DNA from: Larix kaempferi
Taxonomy: Eukaryota; Streptophyta; Pinopsida; Pinales; Pinaceae
Direction of reading: 5' to 3'
DNA length: 64,000 nucleotides
Assembly: GCA_027924585.1 (NCBI GenBank)
Contig: BSBM01000592.1
Coordinates: forward strand, 7,634,501 to 7,698,500
Positions 46,245 to 58,187 of this stretch are shown in pieces. The translations under genes and the position numbers were made by a program. Within the stretch, counting starts at the first letter, position 1; each line of letters begins with the position of its first letter. The notes beneath the pieces are model-generated. The model searched no databases. It worked only from the letters and a program-made list of their open reading frames with translations, and had not been told where the DNA came from.

Positions 46245-47655
46245 AGGGAGAAGAATTGTTATACTCTGGACAAGATTGTTAAGAAGATGCCTCAGGCTTA
46301 TTGGATGGACACATTTGATCTGCAGCTACCACGGTATGTTGCGATGGAGTGGGACCTGTACATTAGGACTTTGAATGCAGCAGGTATACAATGTACCACT
46401 GGCAAGGATGAACTCAGTTGGGCCAGAAATGCAGCCACTGGAAAAATTATTGCTCGTTCTGCCTATGATTATATTATCAAGCACAAACGTATATTCCCAT
46501 TTCATTGGTGGTACAAGGCGATATGGCAGTGGCACCTCCCATTGAAAATGCAGTGTTTTTTATGGTTCATCTTAGTGAATTGGATTAAAACTTGGGATAA
46601 TTTGGGGATGATGGGTTGGTGTGGTCCGAGTCAATGTGTTCTATGTAGGATGGAGTCCGAAACATCGAGTCATCTATTTCTGGATTGTGGTTTTACTATA
46701 AATGTTTGGGAAAATTTCAACAGTAGCCTGGACCTTTCATCTCACTGGGCAGGTGATAATTTTGAAAATCGTCTGCATGATTGGGTGAGAAGTTGTAAAA
46801 CACATATGACTTTGCTAGTATTTATCTGTTGGACGATTTGGAGAGCTCAAAATAGAGCTTTATTTCAAAATATTAAGCCCTCCGTTGAAATTGTGTTTCG
46901 TGATGCATTAAGTTATTATTTGAAATATCAGCAGGATGATAAAATTGTTGTGGGTAGGAATATTGGAAGGTTCCAGCTGTCTGTGGATGATCCGGTATTA
47001 TTTTTTGATGGTGTTGCTTCTTCGGTTAAATGTGGTATTGGGGGAGTCATTTACATCAACTCTGATCACTTCTATACTCTGCGTATGCATGGTGGTTATG
47101 GGACAAACATGAAGGCGGAACTATTAGCTCTCTGGTGTGTTATCAAAGTGGCATGTGGGTTTGGACTGCATAAGGTAAAAATCTTCGATGACTCTAGAGT
47201 TACCATTAAATGAGCTTGGGAAGAGTTTGATCTGCAGGTACTGAATCTAGTCTATTGGTGCAATCGCATAAAACAGATTTTGGGATATTTCATGTCATAT
47301 TCTCTGGATCATATTTACCATGAGCATAACTCTCAAGCTAATAATTTGTCAAAGCTGGCAATTGAGGGTGAAGAAGGCATTCTATTTTGGGAGGATATTT
47401 GTGAGGATGTGGTGGTGGACTCTGGTTCACTTTATTTTCTTTCCTAAGTAAGTCATAGAGTTTTGTATGACAGTCCAATAGCTATAGATCAGCTAGCTAT
47501 GAAAATTTTAGTTTTATTTTTTTGGAAGTGTAAAGAAGTACCATACTTTTTGGACTTCTGATAAAATTGTAATATATTTTGATGAACATCTGTACTACTT
47601 GATTCAGCTTTAATTGAATAACAGTAGTATGATTTTTTTCACGGAAAAAAAAGGT
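46245..47655 (+). mobile_element. LINE-B2: 5'-truncated L1-type copy
   Basis: It starts inside the zf-RVT part of ORF2 and ends with the same 3' terminus as LINE-B1: GATTCAGCTTTAATTGAATA, then TTTTTTTCACGGAAAAAA, against the reverse complement of 49126-49175. 5' truncation is the normal outcome of target-primed insertion. I could not define a target duplication. Confidence 0.85.
46287..47447 (+). pseudogene. LINE-B2 ORF2 end: zf-RVT and RNase H
   Basis: A 308-codon open stretch, one TGA at 47211, then the same frame to TAA at 47445. The zinc part shows CVLCRMESETSSHLFLDCGF. RNase H begins at about 46988: the first Asp (FFDGVA), Glu (NMKAELLALW) and second Asp (FDDSR) are present, but the last catalytic position reads SQANNLS where LINE-B1 has SQADRLS, so Asp has become Asn. 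Close to LINE-B1 along its whole length. Confidence 0.88.
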
Positions 47656-47859
47656 CATTGGGTCAATTTAAAATATATAGAGTCATTACTAAACCCGGAA
47701 ATTGGATTATATCTTTGTACAAAGCAATGTTGCTGCTGACTATTTTTGAAATTTATGCATTTTAATTGACCTTTTTTTTCCCTTCCCGAAAAATCCATTC
47801 AAATAGTTAGTTGAGTTGATTCAATGATCGGTGAGACAAGGAGCTACAGGAGGGGATTT

Positions 47860-48560
47860 ACACATACTAAGCACCATGGAACAATATATACGCTATGAAC
47901 TGGAACGTCCTCAAGGACAAGAAATATTGTTTGGGAATAGGGAGTATGTTGGAAACTCCAGGAAAATGGTCGATCGTTAAGTTGAATGCCACTACCAAGA
48001 TCATGTTCATTCTCAACAAAGAATTCCAGAAGCACAAGGCGAGATGGTCTACGACATTGCATGGGGAAGCATGACTGATTTTTCCACTACTAGTGTGATG
48101 GGTCCATTGGGTTCGGCTCTTTGATGTGAGGAACAAGGAGAATTCGAGAATCCTCTATGACAACCACCAGTCTGGCACTAATCTGGTCAGATTGGGATGA
48201 AACAACCAGAACCCCATGTACATGGCCACTATCATTTTGAGTAACCCCAAGGTTGTTGTTCTGGATCTATCAGATGCCCCAGTTTGCCTATTACAGAGCT
48301 AAAAAGTCACAACAAAGGTGCCAGTGCCATTACCCGACCCCTCTTAGCTCCTGCCACATCTGCTCTAGGTGTGATGACTCAAGGCGTCGGTATGGGACGT
48401 TATCCATAGATTAACTGACCCAATTTTTTAGACACTTGAGATCTGCAGCTTGTTTGAATAGGTGATGGCATTCAAATCAGATTCAAAGGAGTAGGTGATG
48501 AAATCGAATCAGATTCAGTGGAAGGCTATGGAAACTAATCTATCTCAACTCCGATAGTGT
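47860..48560 (+). pseudogene. WD40-repeat pseudogene of the LWD/TTG1-like family
   Basis: Pieces in three frames match, in the right order, plant LWD1/TTG1-like WD40 proteins: IYAMNWNVLKDKKYCLGIGS (47887), TKIMFI and KEFQKH (47995-48035), VYDIAWG (48048-48068), FDVRNKENSRILYDN (48119), LVRLG, stop, NNQNPMYMATII (48184; the stop replaces Trp), NPKVVVLDL (48245), and SSCHIC ... DDS (48348-48381). The middle blades, roughly 100 or more residues between KEFQKH and VYDIAWG, are missing, and many frameshifts occur. Functional relatives are intronless scaffold proteins in clock or epidermal-fate regulation. The relic sits between the tails of two LINE-B copies. The match is from memory of the family, not from a search. 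Confidence 0.75.
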
Positions 48561-49125
48561 AAAATAGAACCAGACCTAGATCACACTCAACATCTACAGG
48601 CCCATTCTGCACGTAGTTGGAAAGGTCCTATATCAGCACCTCCAAGTCGTCTCCAACAGAGTAGATATTGGAGAAACCATGAAGGGCCCAGGTAATGGCA
48701 TTAGCATTTTTGTGATGCCAGTTTAGATCTATAAGAGGCAAGGTGGGCCAATGCCGAAACTTTCCAATGTCCTGTTATCTTTGAGCTGGGCAACTTTTGG
48801 TTAATTTATATTTAATGTAGTGAAGTACTCACAACAGTGGCATTTTTATAAATTTTTGGTTTTTAAATTATTTTTATTTAATTTTAAATTATGAAAATAA
48901 AAATTACTCCAATAGAGAATTATCTCTCATCCAATTTGTACTAAGCTAATTAGAAATTCAAAATTTTGTATTTTAAAATTTTCTAAATTTAATTTTGGTT
49001 TTCAAAATATTAAGTTTAATATTGAAATTATGCAAAACAATATGGAACTTTGTAAAAAATTGTGTTTTAAAAACTAAACTAATACAAGTCAAAAGAATTT
49101 GACTTTCTAATGGAAAGTATTATTT
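48561..49125. other. A/T-rich gap between the WD40 relic and LINE-B1
   Basis: The first 200 bp may be a further scrap of the WD40 relic or its 3' flank; the rest is A/T-rich without features. Confidence 0.4.
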
Positions 49126-49304
49126 TTTCCCGTGAAAAAAGCATATTATTGTTATTCAATACTGAATCAAATAGTACATGATATCAACATTCAAATGTTA
49201 TCTTCCCAAAATCATTCCTTGATCATAAAGTTCACATAATCCCACAAAAAACAAAATCATAATAATTACAACATCCATAAGCCAAATAGGAGATCCTAGA
49301 GCAA

Positions 49305-51004
49305 CTAGTCCAGAAAATACATAGTGCCAGAGTCTATCGGCTGGTTCTCACAAAATTCATCCCACTGTAAGTAGCCATCCTCTCCCTCTGACGCCAATTT
49401 AGACAGCCGATCAGCCTGAGAGTTAAATTCTCTATATATATGTTCCAGAGTCAAAGAACTGAAAGATCTAAGTTCATACTTAATTCTGTTGCACCAGTTA
49501 ACCAAATTCAGTACCTTCAGATCATATTCACCCATCGCCCATTTAATAGTAATTCTAGAATCGCCAAAGATCTTTACCTTCACCAATCCAAAGAGATTAG
49601 CCACACGTGTGACACACCATAATGCCAATAACTCCGCCTTCATATTTGTTCATTTGCCGCATTTCAGACGAAGAGTGAAATAATGATCCATATTGAGGAA
49701 GATAACCCCACCTACTCCACAGTTCCCCATAGTTGCTGCCCCATCAAATAATAGTGCAGGATCATTTATAATAAGACGAAAATTCCCAATATTACGTCGA
49801 ACAGGATGTTCCTTATCACTCTGAAATTTTAAATAGTGACACAATGTAGAATTATAAGCACTATCCAGACTTGGATGGAGGTCCTCGAAGGTTGCCTTAT
49901 TCCTCACCCACCAAACAGACCAACATATAAATATAGGTAGAATGGAATGTGTTTTGCAATTTTTAGTCCACAATTTCAGACAGTTGTCCACATTACTGCC
50001 ACCCCACTTCACAGTAATGCCCAATATCTGATAAAATTTCTCCCACAAACTCACCGTGAAGGAACATTCTAAGAAAAGATGTAATGTAGATTCATAACAA
50101 CATTTACAAAGTATGCACTGACTTGGCCCCATCCATCCAATAATAGAAATATTGTCCCAAGTTTTTAACCAATCCTGAAGCACAAACCATATAAAACATT
50201 TGAGTTTAAGTGGGATATGCCAATGCCATATTACCTTATACCACCAATAATTGGGGAATATGCATCTCCGCTTGATAATACAACTGTAAGTAGTGCTAGC
50301 AGTTACCCTGCCCGTAGCATCATTCCCATCCCATACCACCATATCTTCCTTAGAGCACAATCGAACGCCCGCTGCATTTAAAGATTGAAGGTAGATATCC
50401 CATTCACAGGAAACATTACGAGGCAGATGTAGGTCCTCAGCATCATACCAATAGCTATTCAGACTGTCCTTTATAATAGTATTCAATGTGATCAACCCTA
50501 CGTTCCTTAATATATATAATAACTTAGAAGATAATTTATATGCATCTTTTAATCCCAGAATGGGATCAACACCTACAACCACTTCATTCCCATTCCCCAC
50601 TTTCCAACATAATCCAACAACAAGCCAACAATATACTTTTAAGAAGCCATTCCATATAGGGGAGACCCCTCTCACCTTCTTTTTGGGCGTCCTCAACCAG
50701 TGAGAAATCTTTGATCTTATATATTTCTGATGAATGACCTTGGACCAGAGTGAGTTTCCAAATATAGCCCTCCACAAACTCTTTAACCGAAGTGCTTCAC
50801 TAAATACTGATAAGTCCTTTATCCCCCAGATATGAAAGGTAAAGAGATCCTTTCCCATCCAATCATAGACAAACTAGATTTTTTCAAACCACCAGTCCAT
50901 AAGAAGTTAAATAGAAGTCTTCTTAATGAGTTGATCACTGAACAAGGCACCAGAAGTAGTGAGAACCAGTAAACCGGGGTTCCAATAAGCACAAACTTGA
51001 CCAA
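49305..51004 (-). pseudogene. LINE-B1 ORF2, thumb, zf-RVT and RNase H part
   Basis: The thumb piece (51004-50819) is followed after a frameshift by a 402-codon frame (50858-49650), a TGA at 49647, then the same frame to 49305. The finger reads CILCKCCYESTLHLFLECSF. RNase H has the first Asp (LLFDGAA), Glu (NMKAELLALW), Asp (FGDSR) and the last Asp (SQADRLSKLA), so the catalytic set is complete, unlike LINE-B2. Confidence 0.88.
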
Positions 51005-51040
51005 AGTAAGTTTACCCCCAATAGATAACAGACGGTATGT

Positions 51041-52535
51041 CTAGTGGGATATCCAAGATTCAAACTTTTTTATCAACCATTTCCAATCTTTAATAAGATA
51101 GCCATTCGGTTTGAGATGAAAGTCGAGATAGGTGAAACCCTCAACAATCTTACAACACTTATATGGCAACAAAGTTTGGATGTTCATCAATCTGTCCTCC
51201 CCAACAAGATTTTCATAAAGACATGACTTTTTCAAGCTGACCCACATACCTGATGCTTTACAAAATAGGTCAATAATGCCCTGATCCAGCCTCCACTCAT
51301 CCACCGAATCATTACTAGCAATTAATACATCATCCACAAATAGAACATGTGAGAGATATAAGTCCTTGGAAATTTTCAAACCTTTGATCTTACCTTCCTG
51401 TTTAGGATGCATGATTAGCCTACTCAACCCTTCAATTACCAATAGAAATAATAAAGGAGACATCAAGCAACCCTGTCAGATTCCTCTGGAACAACTGAAA
51501 AAAGATGTGGGAGCACCATTTACAAGTACATCAATACTCATAGTATTCACACAGGACATGATCCAATTAATAGCAAGAGATGGGACTCCAATTTGTATCA
51601 AAACAATCCTTAGAAAATCCCAACTGACTTTGTCATATGCCTTCTCTAAATCCATGTTAAGTAGAATTGCTTTCTGCTTCTTACACTTGATAGTATGAAG
51701 TAATTCTTGTGTTATACCAACAACATCATGGATTTGACGATCTTGTAAAAATCCAAATTGTTCGGGTGAAATATATTTTGAAAAAATAGGCTTGAGACGA
51801 CCAACAATAATCTTTGAAACAATCTTATATGCAAGGTTGCATAATGCAATAGGTCTAAAGTCCCCAAAAGTCTTAGGGCCATTAACTTTTGGAATAAGAG
51901 TGATAAATGTTGAATTTAAGGCACACGAGATGTAACCTTGCAACCTGGTATACTCCACCATCCTCAAAATATCATCTCCCATGATATCAAAGAAATGCAG
52001 AAATAGCTCAATTGTCCAGCCATCAGGCCCTGGACTCTTCTCCTTGGCAAATAATTTAAGAGTCCTTTCCACCTCCTCCAAAGTAACCTCCATGCAGAAC
52101 TCTTTAGCTTCCTCATCATCAAAAAATTTAGGGTAAAGTCTTGCCACCTGAAGCTGTGATAATAAGTCACAACCTTTATCGTCAGTGTAGATACTACTAA
52201 AATGTTTCTTTGCCAAAATATGAAGATCCTTCTCACATGTGACCACATTCCCCACCTCATCGAACATTTTCCAGATAGTATTGTTGTTTCTCCTGGCCGA
52301 AGCATAGGTATGAAAAAAGCTTGTATTGTTATCTCCAAAATTCACCCACAGTGCCCGACTTTTCAGGCACCACTCCTTCTCCTCTTTTAAATATATACTT
52401 TCTTTCTCAGCTTCCAATTTCTTAAGAAGCTCAAAATCATTACTGTCTAATGAGGCCTCCAATTTGTATGAATATAGAAACTGTAACTGAGTTTCCACAT
52501 CCATCAAGGTCTACTTGTCCAACTATTTATTTTGA
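51041..52535 (-). pseudogene. LINE-B1 ORF2, reverse transcriptase part
   Basis: The blocks are all present: LKSRALWVNFGDNNTSFFHT, EKSPGPDGWTIELF, FRPIALCNLAYKIVSKIIVG, LNMDLEKAYDKVSWDF (motif A) and LSHVLFVDDVLIASND (motif C, FVDD intact). The only break in 52507-51041 is a TGA at 51474 in RGI, stop, QGC, where the family has RGxRQGC; CGA to TGA would explain it. After 51041 the frame shifts. Confidence 0.9.
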
Positions 52536-52540
52536 TGTAT

Positions 52541-54215
52541 TGTCACCTACCCAAATTTCTGATAATTATTATTTTATTTGCAAAATACTTTATGTTAAAT
52601 TTAATTACAAAGTTTTGTAACTATGATCAGTTTTGATCATGGATAAATGTAATTACTGAATATTATTATTTAAATAAATTAATTAGGAGACAAACACCCA
52701 AGAGGACTATTGAATGAGTGTTCACTGACCCACTAGGAGGAATGGAAGCTGTTGGAAAGTATGGGATAGATGGCAGCAGATGCATCACACCACTAGTTGT
52801 TGGTTATGGGACAACTACCCCTAAAAATAGGGCATTATCCCCCAGGAGGAGGGAGTGAGCAGGCAGCTCATTTAATGACCCAGTAACATCTGAAAAGGCC
52901 TAGGCAACCTATAAAGGCAAATTCGAATTGAGCAAGCAGCTCTTAATCAATATTTCTGCAGAATATTTTTCTCATGTGCATCAAGTGATCACTGAGAGAT
53001 TCAAATAGGAAGGCTAGTTGTTGAATGCAATCTTAAGTCTGCATTATTGCTGAGAAGAACCAGAGGTGCTGGTGCAAGTCTATTGGACTGCTAGTTATTG
53101 AAGATAAAGAAGTCATTTGCTACTGCAAGAAGATGTCCTATTTCCCGAGTTTCTTCCTCTTGGTGGTTCAATGAACAGGCTCGGGGGTCCTAAGACAGTA
53201 CTTGACTGTTTTCAGGAATTGGTTGGGTGGAAAATTCTTCTTGGGTTGTTTGTTGCCCTACACATTTTCTCAGGTTCTACAGGTTTTCTACTTATTCTCA
53301 GTTAATAATTCTGTTCTATTTAATTAGCATTTTTTGTTTTCTGTTTCGAAAGAGAATTCAATCCTAGATTTGTTTAAGTCTGAAATGTTTAAGTTTAATG
53401 ATGATTTTTGAATTGATAAACCAATATCTATATTTTTCCACATGCTATTTTGAAGCATAGTACTCTAGTATAGATACGCAAATTAAAAATAGATTAGAAG
53501 ATAGGAAAATGCCATTGATTCGATAAATTGTACAGTGATTGATTTTGTTTTCATCATTCTGCCCTATACTGAACAGTAATAGAATTTATTGTATAAAATC
53601 TAGGAGATCCTAAATTACTGTATTGTTTCATAGAATATAAGTATTATTCTTTCTCTGTATATATATATGTTATTTATTTTTCCACATTATAGTTAAATAT
53701 AGTAGAAAGTTCTGTATAATGTCTAAATATATATTATACATGTATCCTGAGTTAAAGAAAAACAAACAATGTATACTATCTGTACACTTCTGATGGATCG
53801 CAAACAGTTTTCTAACATTTTATTTAATTACAACTTTGAAATTGAACTATGCACGGACTTTGTTTTTACGCAGCCATGAAATCTCTTACCTGTTGTCTAC
53901 ACATAGGACATTCAAGATGCTTTAGCGTTACAGCTAAGTAAGCTCCAGGGTACCTCGTAGGACACCCTTTTCATCAAAAGTCAAACTGTCAGTATCTATG
54001 CAAAGAAAACAGTATCGCATCAAATTACCGATCATTTAATACATTTGTTATCATAATCATTATGTTGCTAAAATAGAAATTAAAGCCTGTTTAGTACTAA
54101 CAACTGTATAATTAATGCTATCATAATCTCACTTATTACTTTCGTAATTATTATTTTCATATTTAATGTTGATTATCAAAAATTTTAAATTTTTATGAAA
54201 TTTCGAGATGTTACA
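52541..54215 (+). mobile_element. Solo LTR, 1675 bp, in LINE-B1
   Basis: TGTCACCTACCC at the start and GAGATGTTACA at the end, flanked by TGTAT (52536-52540, 54216-54220). A CTATAAAGG promoter-like box at 52909-52917 followed by a leader-like stretch suggests plus orientation. The LINE linker reading frame resumes across it. No coding domain inside. Confidence 0.9.
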
Positions 54216-54316
54216 TGTATCCACTTTGTAACTTTCCCTTTCATCTCCTTCAACTTCGAACAGAACAGATCCACCATATTTAAATCATCATCAGCATTAG
54301 AATTTAACCAGGCATC
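54216..54316 (-). pseudogene. LINE-B1 ORF2 fragment between the two solo LTRs
   Basis: A 101-bp piece of LINE that reads WLNSNADDDLNMVDLFCSKL and KEMKGKVTKWI on the minus strand, the linker between endonuclease and RT. It shows that both LTRs entered the same LINE copy. Confidence 0.85.
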
Positions 54317-55800
54317 TGATGAGCTCTTTAATTCTCTTTTTAATTAAATTAAGAACAGAAAGCTGTGCATAAATTATCAACCCAGGGCTACAAAATCTTA
54401 CATGCTACCAAGCAAAATATATGCCAGACACTGCAACTTGGAAGATCTCAACACAGAGGAGATTAATGAATTACTGAATCATAATTAGGATATAATCTTT
54501 TGGTGAATGGACTCCTAAGAAATTGCTAAATACTGAAGGAATCTTGCAAACAAATGAAAGCATCTAACTATCAATAACATTTAGCTAAACTACAGAAAGA
54601 AATCACTACCAACAACAATCTGTTAAATCACAGAAAGCAATTAAATGTCCAATTCTAGTTAACAAGCTGAGAAATCCCTAATGAAAGTAATTCACTGAAT
54701 CACAACTGTAATGAGAAGGTTGAATACTAATCAAATTCTACGATCTGCTTCTACTCTTGAACACTCACAACAGAATTCTGAAAGAACCTAATTACATCCA
54801 TTCACTGTAGAATTTATGCTAATTTGACATTCATCGTTCATATACTCCTCTGGAAATGGTAACAAGGATAACTCTGTAATCAATTCTCACCACTCATTAA
54901 AGGATTCACACGCAACTATAATCACACATCAATTCTGTATATCAATGAATCAAACCAATCCACACTACGTTAATAATTAAGCTATGAATCTGAACACACA
55001 TGCATAAAGGAAAGAAATCCTAATTATAGCAGCACCTGTCATAGAAGGGGGCCCTGCCTTCGGCAACAGGAGCTGAACAACCTCTCAATCACACGAAATA
55101 GATCAACACATTGAATCAGATGAAACCAAGAATTTCTTATATATATAACTGATACAGTGTTCAACAATTCTTATGCAATTGAGGCTAACCCCTCTGAAGA
55201 GTCCCCCTGTCTTTTATACATCAACGCTTATGAGAGGATAAATGAGGAATCACATAGTTATAACGAATTCCCCAATAAAGCCTATCTGTGGATACTTAAT
55301 AAGATATTTCTAGGATATACATCGTGGATAGTGGAGGAAGATCCCTAGGATGTAGGGATGGTCAACTTATGAGTCATCATAGACCCATAATACCAAATTA
55401 AGCATGAAACCTCCATCTCCTTGGATCGACTGCAGCATCGTATGATTGTTGGATAGGTAACCAAAATACTGCAGCAAAATACATCAAGCTGGATACCTCG
55501 GTGTACAAGCTACAAACTAAAATGCATATCTCCCAGCTTCCATAGTCCTTCATTCTGCAACCTGTAGATGAACTGATACCGAACCTAAAACATATCTTCT
55601 TTAGTAGGCAATAATAGCAACATATCCCTATCAATCATAAGCAATTGACAAATATAAGAAGGGACAAGATCAATTCTTACCAAGGCCAGAATGTGCAAAA
55701 TACAACCAAAAGAGCCGGTAGTAATACAGGAGTATGTCAAAAAGGAGTCAAAAACAAAGTAGAAAGGAGGAACAAAAAGGGTCATATGCATAGCCCATCA
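54317..55800 (-). mobile_element. Solo LTR, 1484 bp, in LINE-B1
   Basis: Reads TGATGAGCTC at the left and GCCCATCA at the right, ends TGATGRGC in inverted form. Flanked by GCATC on both sides (54312-54316, 55801-55805). Removing it rejoins the LINE protein as FKDA + WLNSN. Minus orientation is suggested by GTATAAAAG (55219-55211) followed by a leader-like region. No coding sequence and no second copy. Confidence 0.9.
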
Positions 55801-56584
55801 GCATCCTTGAAAAAATGTACAAATTCATCATTGGACAGCCAAGAACAATCAAATTTAAATGGGTAATTATGTTGGAGAGCGCAATCATCCAATTGCAAAA
55901 AGATAGGCCAGTGGTCTAAAATCTTAACCTCACCAACCCAGGATCTATACCGATTGCAAGACTCCTGGAATGGTGCTTTAACAAGAAATTTGTCTAATAT
56001 TTTAAGAATGCCTTCATGACCTCCTCTTCCATTGGACAAGTAGGAGTGAAGACACCTGTGCAGACATCAATCAAGTCATTATTAACTAGAAACTCAAAAA
56101 AGAAATTCGCCAAAACATCCATCTTTGCATTGGAACCCCATATTTCCTGTGCCAACCTAGTAAAATTTAAGTCACCAACCACAATAATGTTATCCTTATT
56201 CAGAATACCAAAAGAATGCAAACCAATCCAGAAGTGCTCTCTAATATCCTTATAGGGAGCATATCAGTTTAATATAGAGATATGTTGATCATCAGATCGA
56301 CACAAACCCTCCATCAGTATACCCCAGGAAGTTTTGTACACCGAGAAGGAATAGAATCTAGGATCCCAGGCCACCAACAGACCACATGGCAGCCCATTTG
56401 AACTAACAGCCGAGACTTCCCAACCCCCTAGTATACCTGCAATTTTGGTGATCACAGCCACATCATCACACATGGTTTCCTATAATAGAAGAATGCTTGG
56501 GCGAGTAATAGTGATTAGGTTTGTAAGGGCCCTAACTCGCACAACCCTTCCCAAACCCCTAATGTTTAGTGAACAAATTGACAT
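55801..56584 (-). pseudogene. LINE-B1 ORF2, endonuclease part
   Basis: Starts MSICSLNIRGLGRVVRVRAL and continues with QE-type block (LLL, stop, ETMCDDV), LLVAWDP, YAPYKDIREHFW and VVGDLNF; these are the strands and catalytic blocks of the L1 endonuclease. A frameshift lies near 56040. It ends at FVHFFKDA where a solo LTR starts; the next residues, WLNSNADDD, are found on the other side of that LTR at about 54311-54285. Confidence 0.85.
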
Positions 56585-58187
56585 TAAGGAACATTTCCCA
56601 AGGGGGTAATAGCTCTAAATCCCCCAGAAAGATCAGAATTACCAACATCCCCCTCCACCGAATCTATCCTCTCAGAAATAGGAATATGCCCCTGTTCAAC
56701 TCCACCTCCCGAGTCCACCACCTTCCTACCATTCTTCCTGGCTTTTCTTATAGTCACATTTTGGAATCTAACAGATTTCACCGACTGGACCAATGGGTTA
56801 GTAGAGGGGTTTTTTGAAAAAATCGGTAATGGATTGATTGAACCATCATTGTCAGATGTCTTGTATCCTACTTCCCCCAAGAGATCAGAGTCTTCAGGAG
56901 TATATGTCCCAAGCTCAGAAACCTTCTAGTTCAACATATCCCCCCCCTTAATCACCCCACCCAAACTGCCTTCAATTCGACCCACAACAGTTAGGGTATT
57001 AGTGACCGAATTTTCCTCCTCCGGCTTTGAACCTTCCCGAAATAGATCCTGACAAGCCCTCGATTTTTCAAAGAGGGTATCATTCCTGTACATTGGAGAA
57101 ATCCCCCCGGAGTATCCAACTTCAGAACAATTTCCCCTGATGCAATTCTCTTATCCAGTATAGCCTCCGCATCCAAAATAACATCTAATTCAGCATTAGG
57201 AATGTTGGGAAAAGGGGGAATAGTAGGAGGTGAAGACTTACCTGGTTCCAATAGCCACTTCTTCATTCCCAAAGACTGGACCATCTAATTAGTTTCAAGG
57301 GAAGTAACAGGAGTCGGTGACTATTTTGGTAGTGCAGTAAATAGAATCTCCGGACAGTGTGCCCAAATATGACCTATCTATTGGCACAAATAACACTGAA
57401 ATGGAACCCTAAAGTAGTCAAGACGCTGCCTCCATACCCGAGAACCCCACACCAGTTCAACCTCCACCGGAAGCCCTCGAACCATTTCGAATTCTACCAT
57501 AACTTTCACAAACCGGCGGTCATATCCATAAAGAGAACAATTATCAAGTCTCACAAATCGCCCAACATAGTTGGCAATACCCATTAATATGTTCTCCATC
57601 CATAATTCAATCGGCAATCCCGGAATAAGTAGCCATAGATGACGAAGGCTTTGTTTTTCCCTTAATGGATCAAAGGCCATGTGCCATCGTTTCAGACAGA
57701 AGGAAACTTCCTTAAAACACCAGTAACGCTTCAGGATAAACCCTACATGCTCAAGTTTTGAAAAAATGAAAATGAGCCAACCATTCATAAGCTGTAGAAC
57801 CCTCGGCAAATCCCCCAAAATGGGCTTCCAGTGTTTCCTGACCCATTCAACCAATTCCTTCTGATCACCCACCGTAAATTCCAGTCTTCCCACAATAGCT
57901 CTGGAGGCCAGCATTTCTATACGCTCTAGGTTAGTTTCCTGTGGAATAGAGAATCGATCCAGTCCATCTCTCACCTTAAGCGCCTTCACTTGTCTTCATT
58001 TCCGAGCTTTAGATCCCCTGAAACAACTCGTCCAACCCCCAGCAGGGTTAGGGTTATGGCCCAACGATTGAATATCGACAGAGCCAGAAGTACCAGACAC
58101 TCTCCGCTTCGTTCCAAAGAAAGGTAGATGTCCACCCACACCGGCAAAAGGGGAATCGAAACCCAAAGCCCCCGTTTGATGTCCCAT
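56584..58187 (-). pseudogene. LINE-B1 ORF1: DUF4283-like domain and CCHC knuckle
   Basis: From MGHQTGALGF (58187) one frame runs to 56991 with stops TGA 57996 and TAG near 57376, 57317 and 57285. After a frameshift the tail (56880-56584) ends in a TAA overlapping the ORF2 ATG by one base. The DUF4283 part reads LASRAIVGRLEF ... WLIFIFSKLEHVGFILKR ... WLLIPGLPIELW. The knuckle is CYLCQ, stop, IGHIWAHC, a complete CX2CX4HX4C apart from the TAG in place of one residue. A pre-ORF leader (58188 to about 58747) also has open frames but no domain. Confidence 0.8.

Noticed and set aside
46230-47670. Target-site duplication of LINE-B2
   Set aside because: Short words shared by the two flanks are not better than chance, so the 5' end stays approximate.
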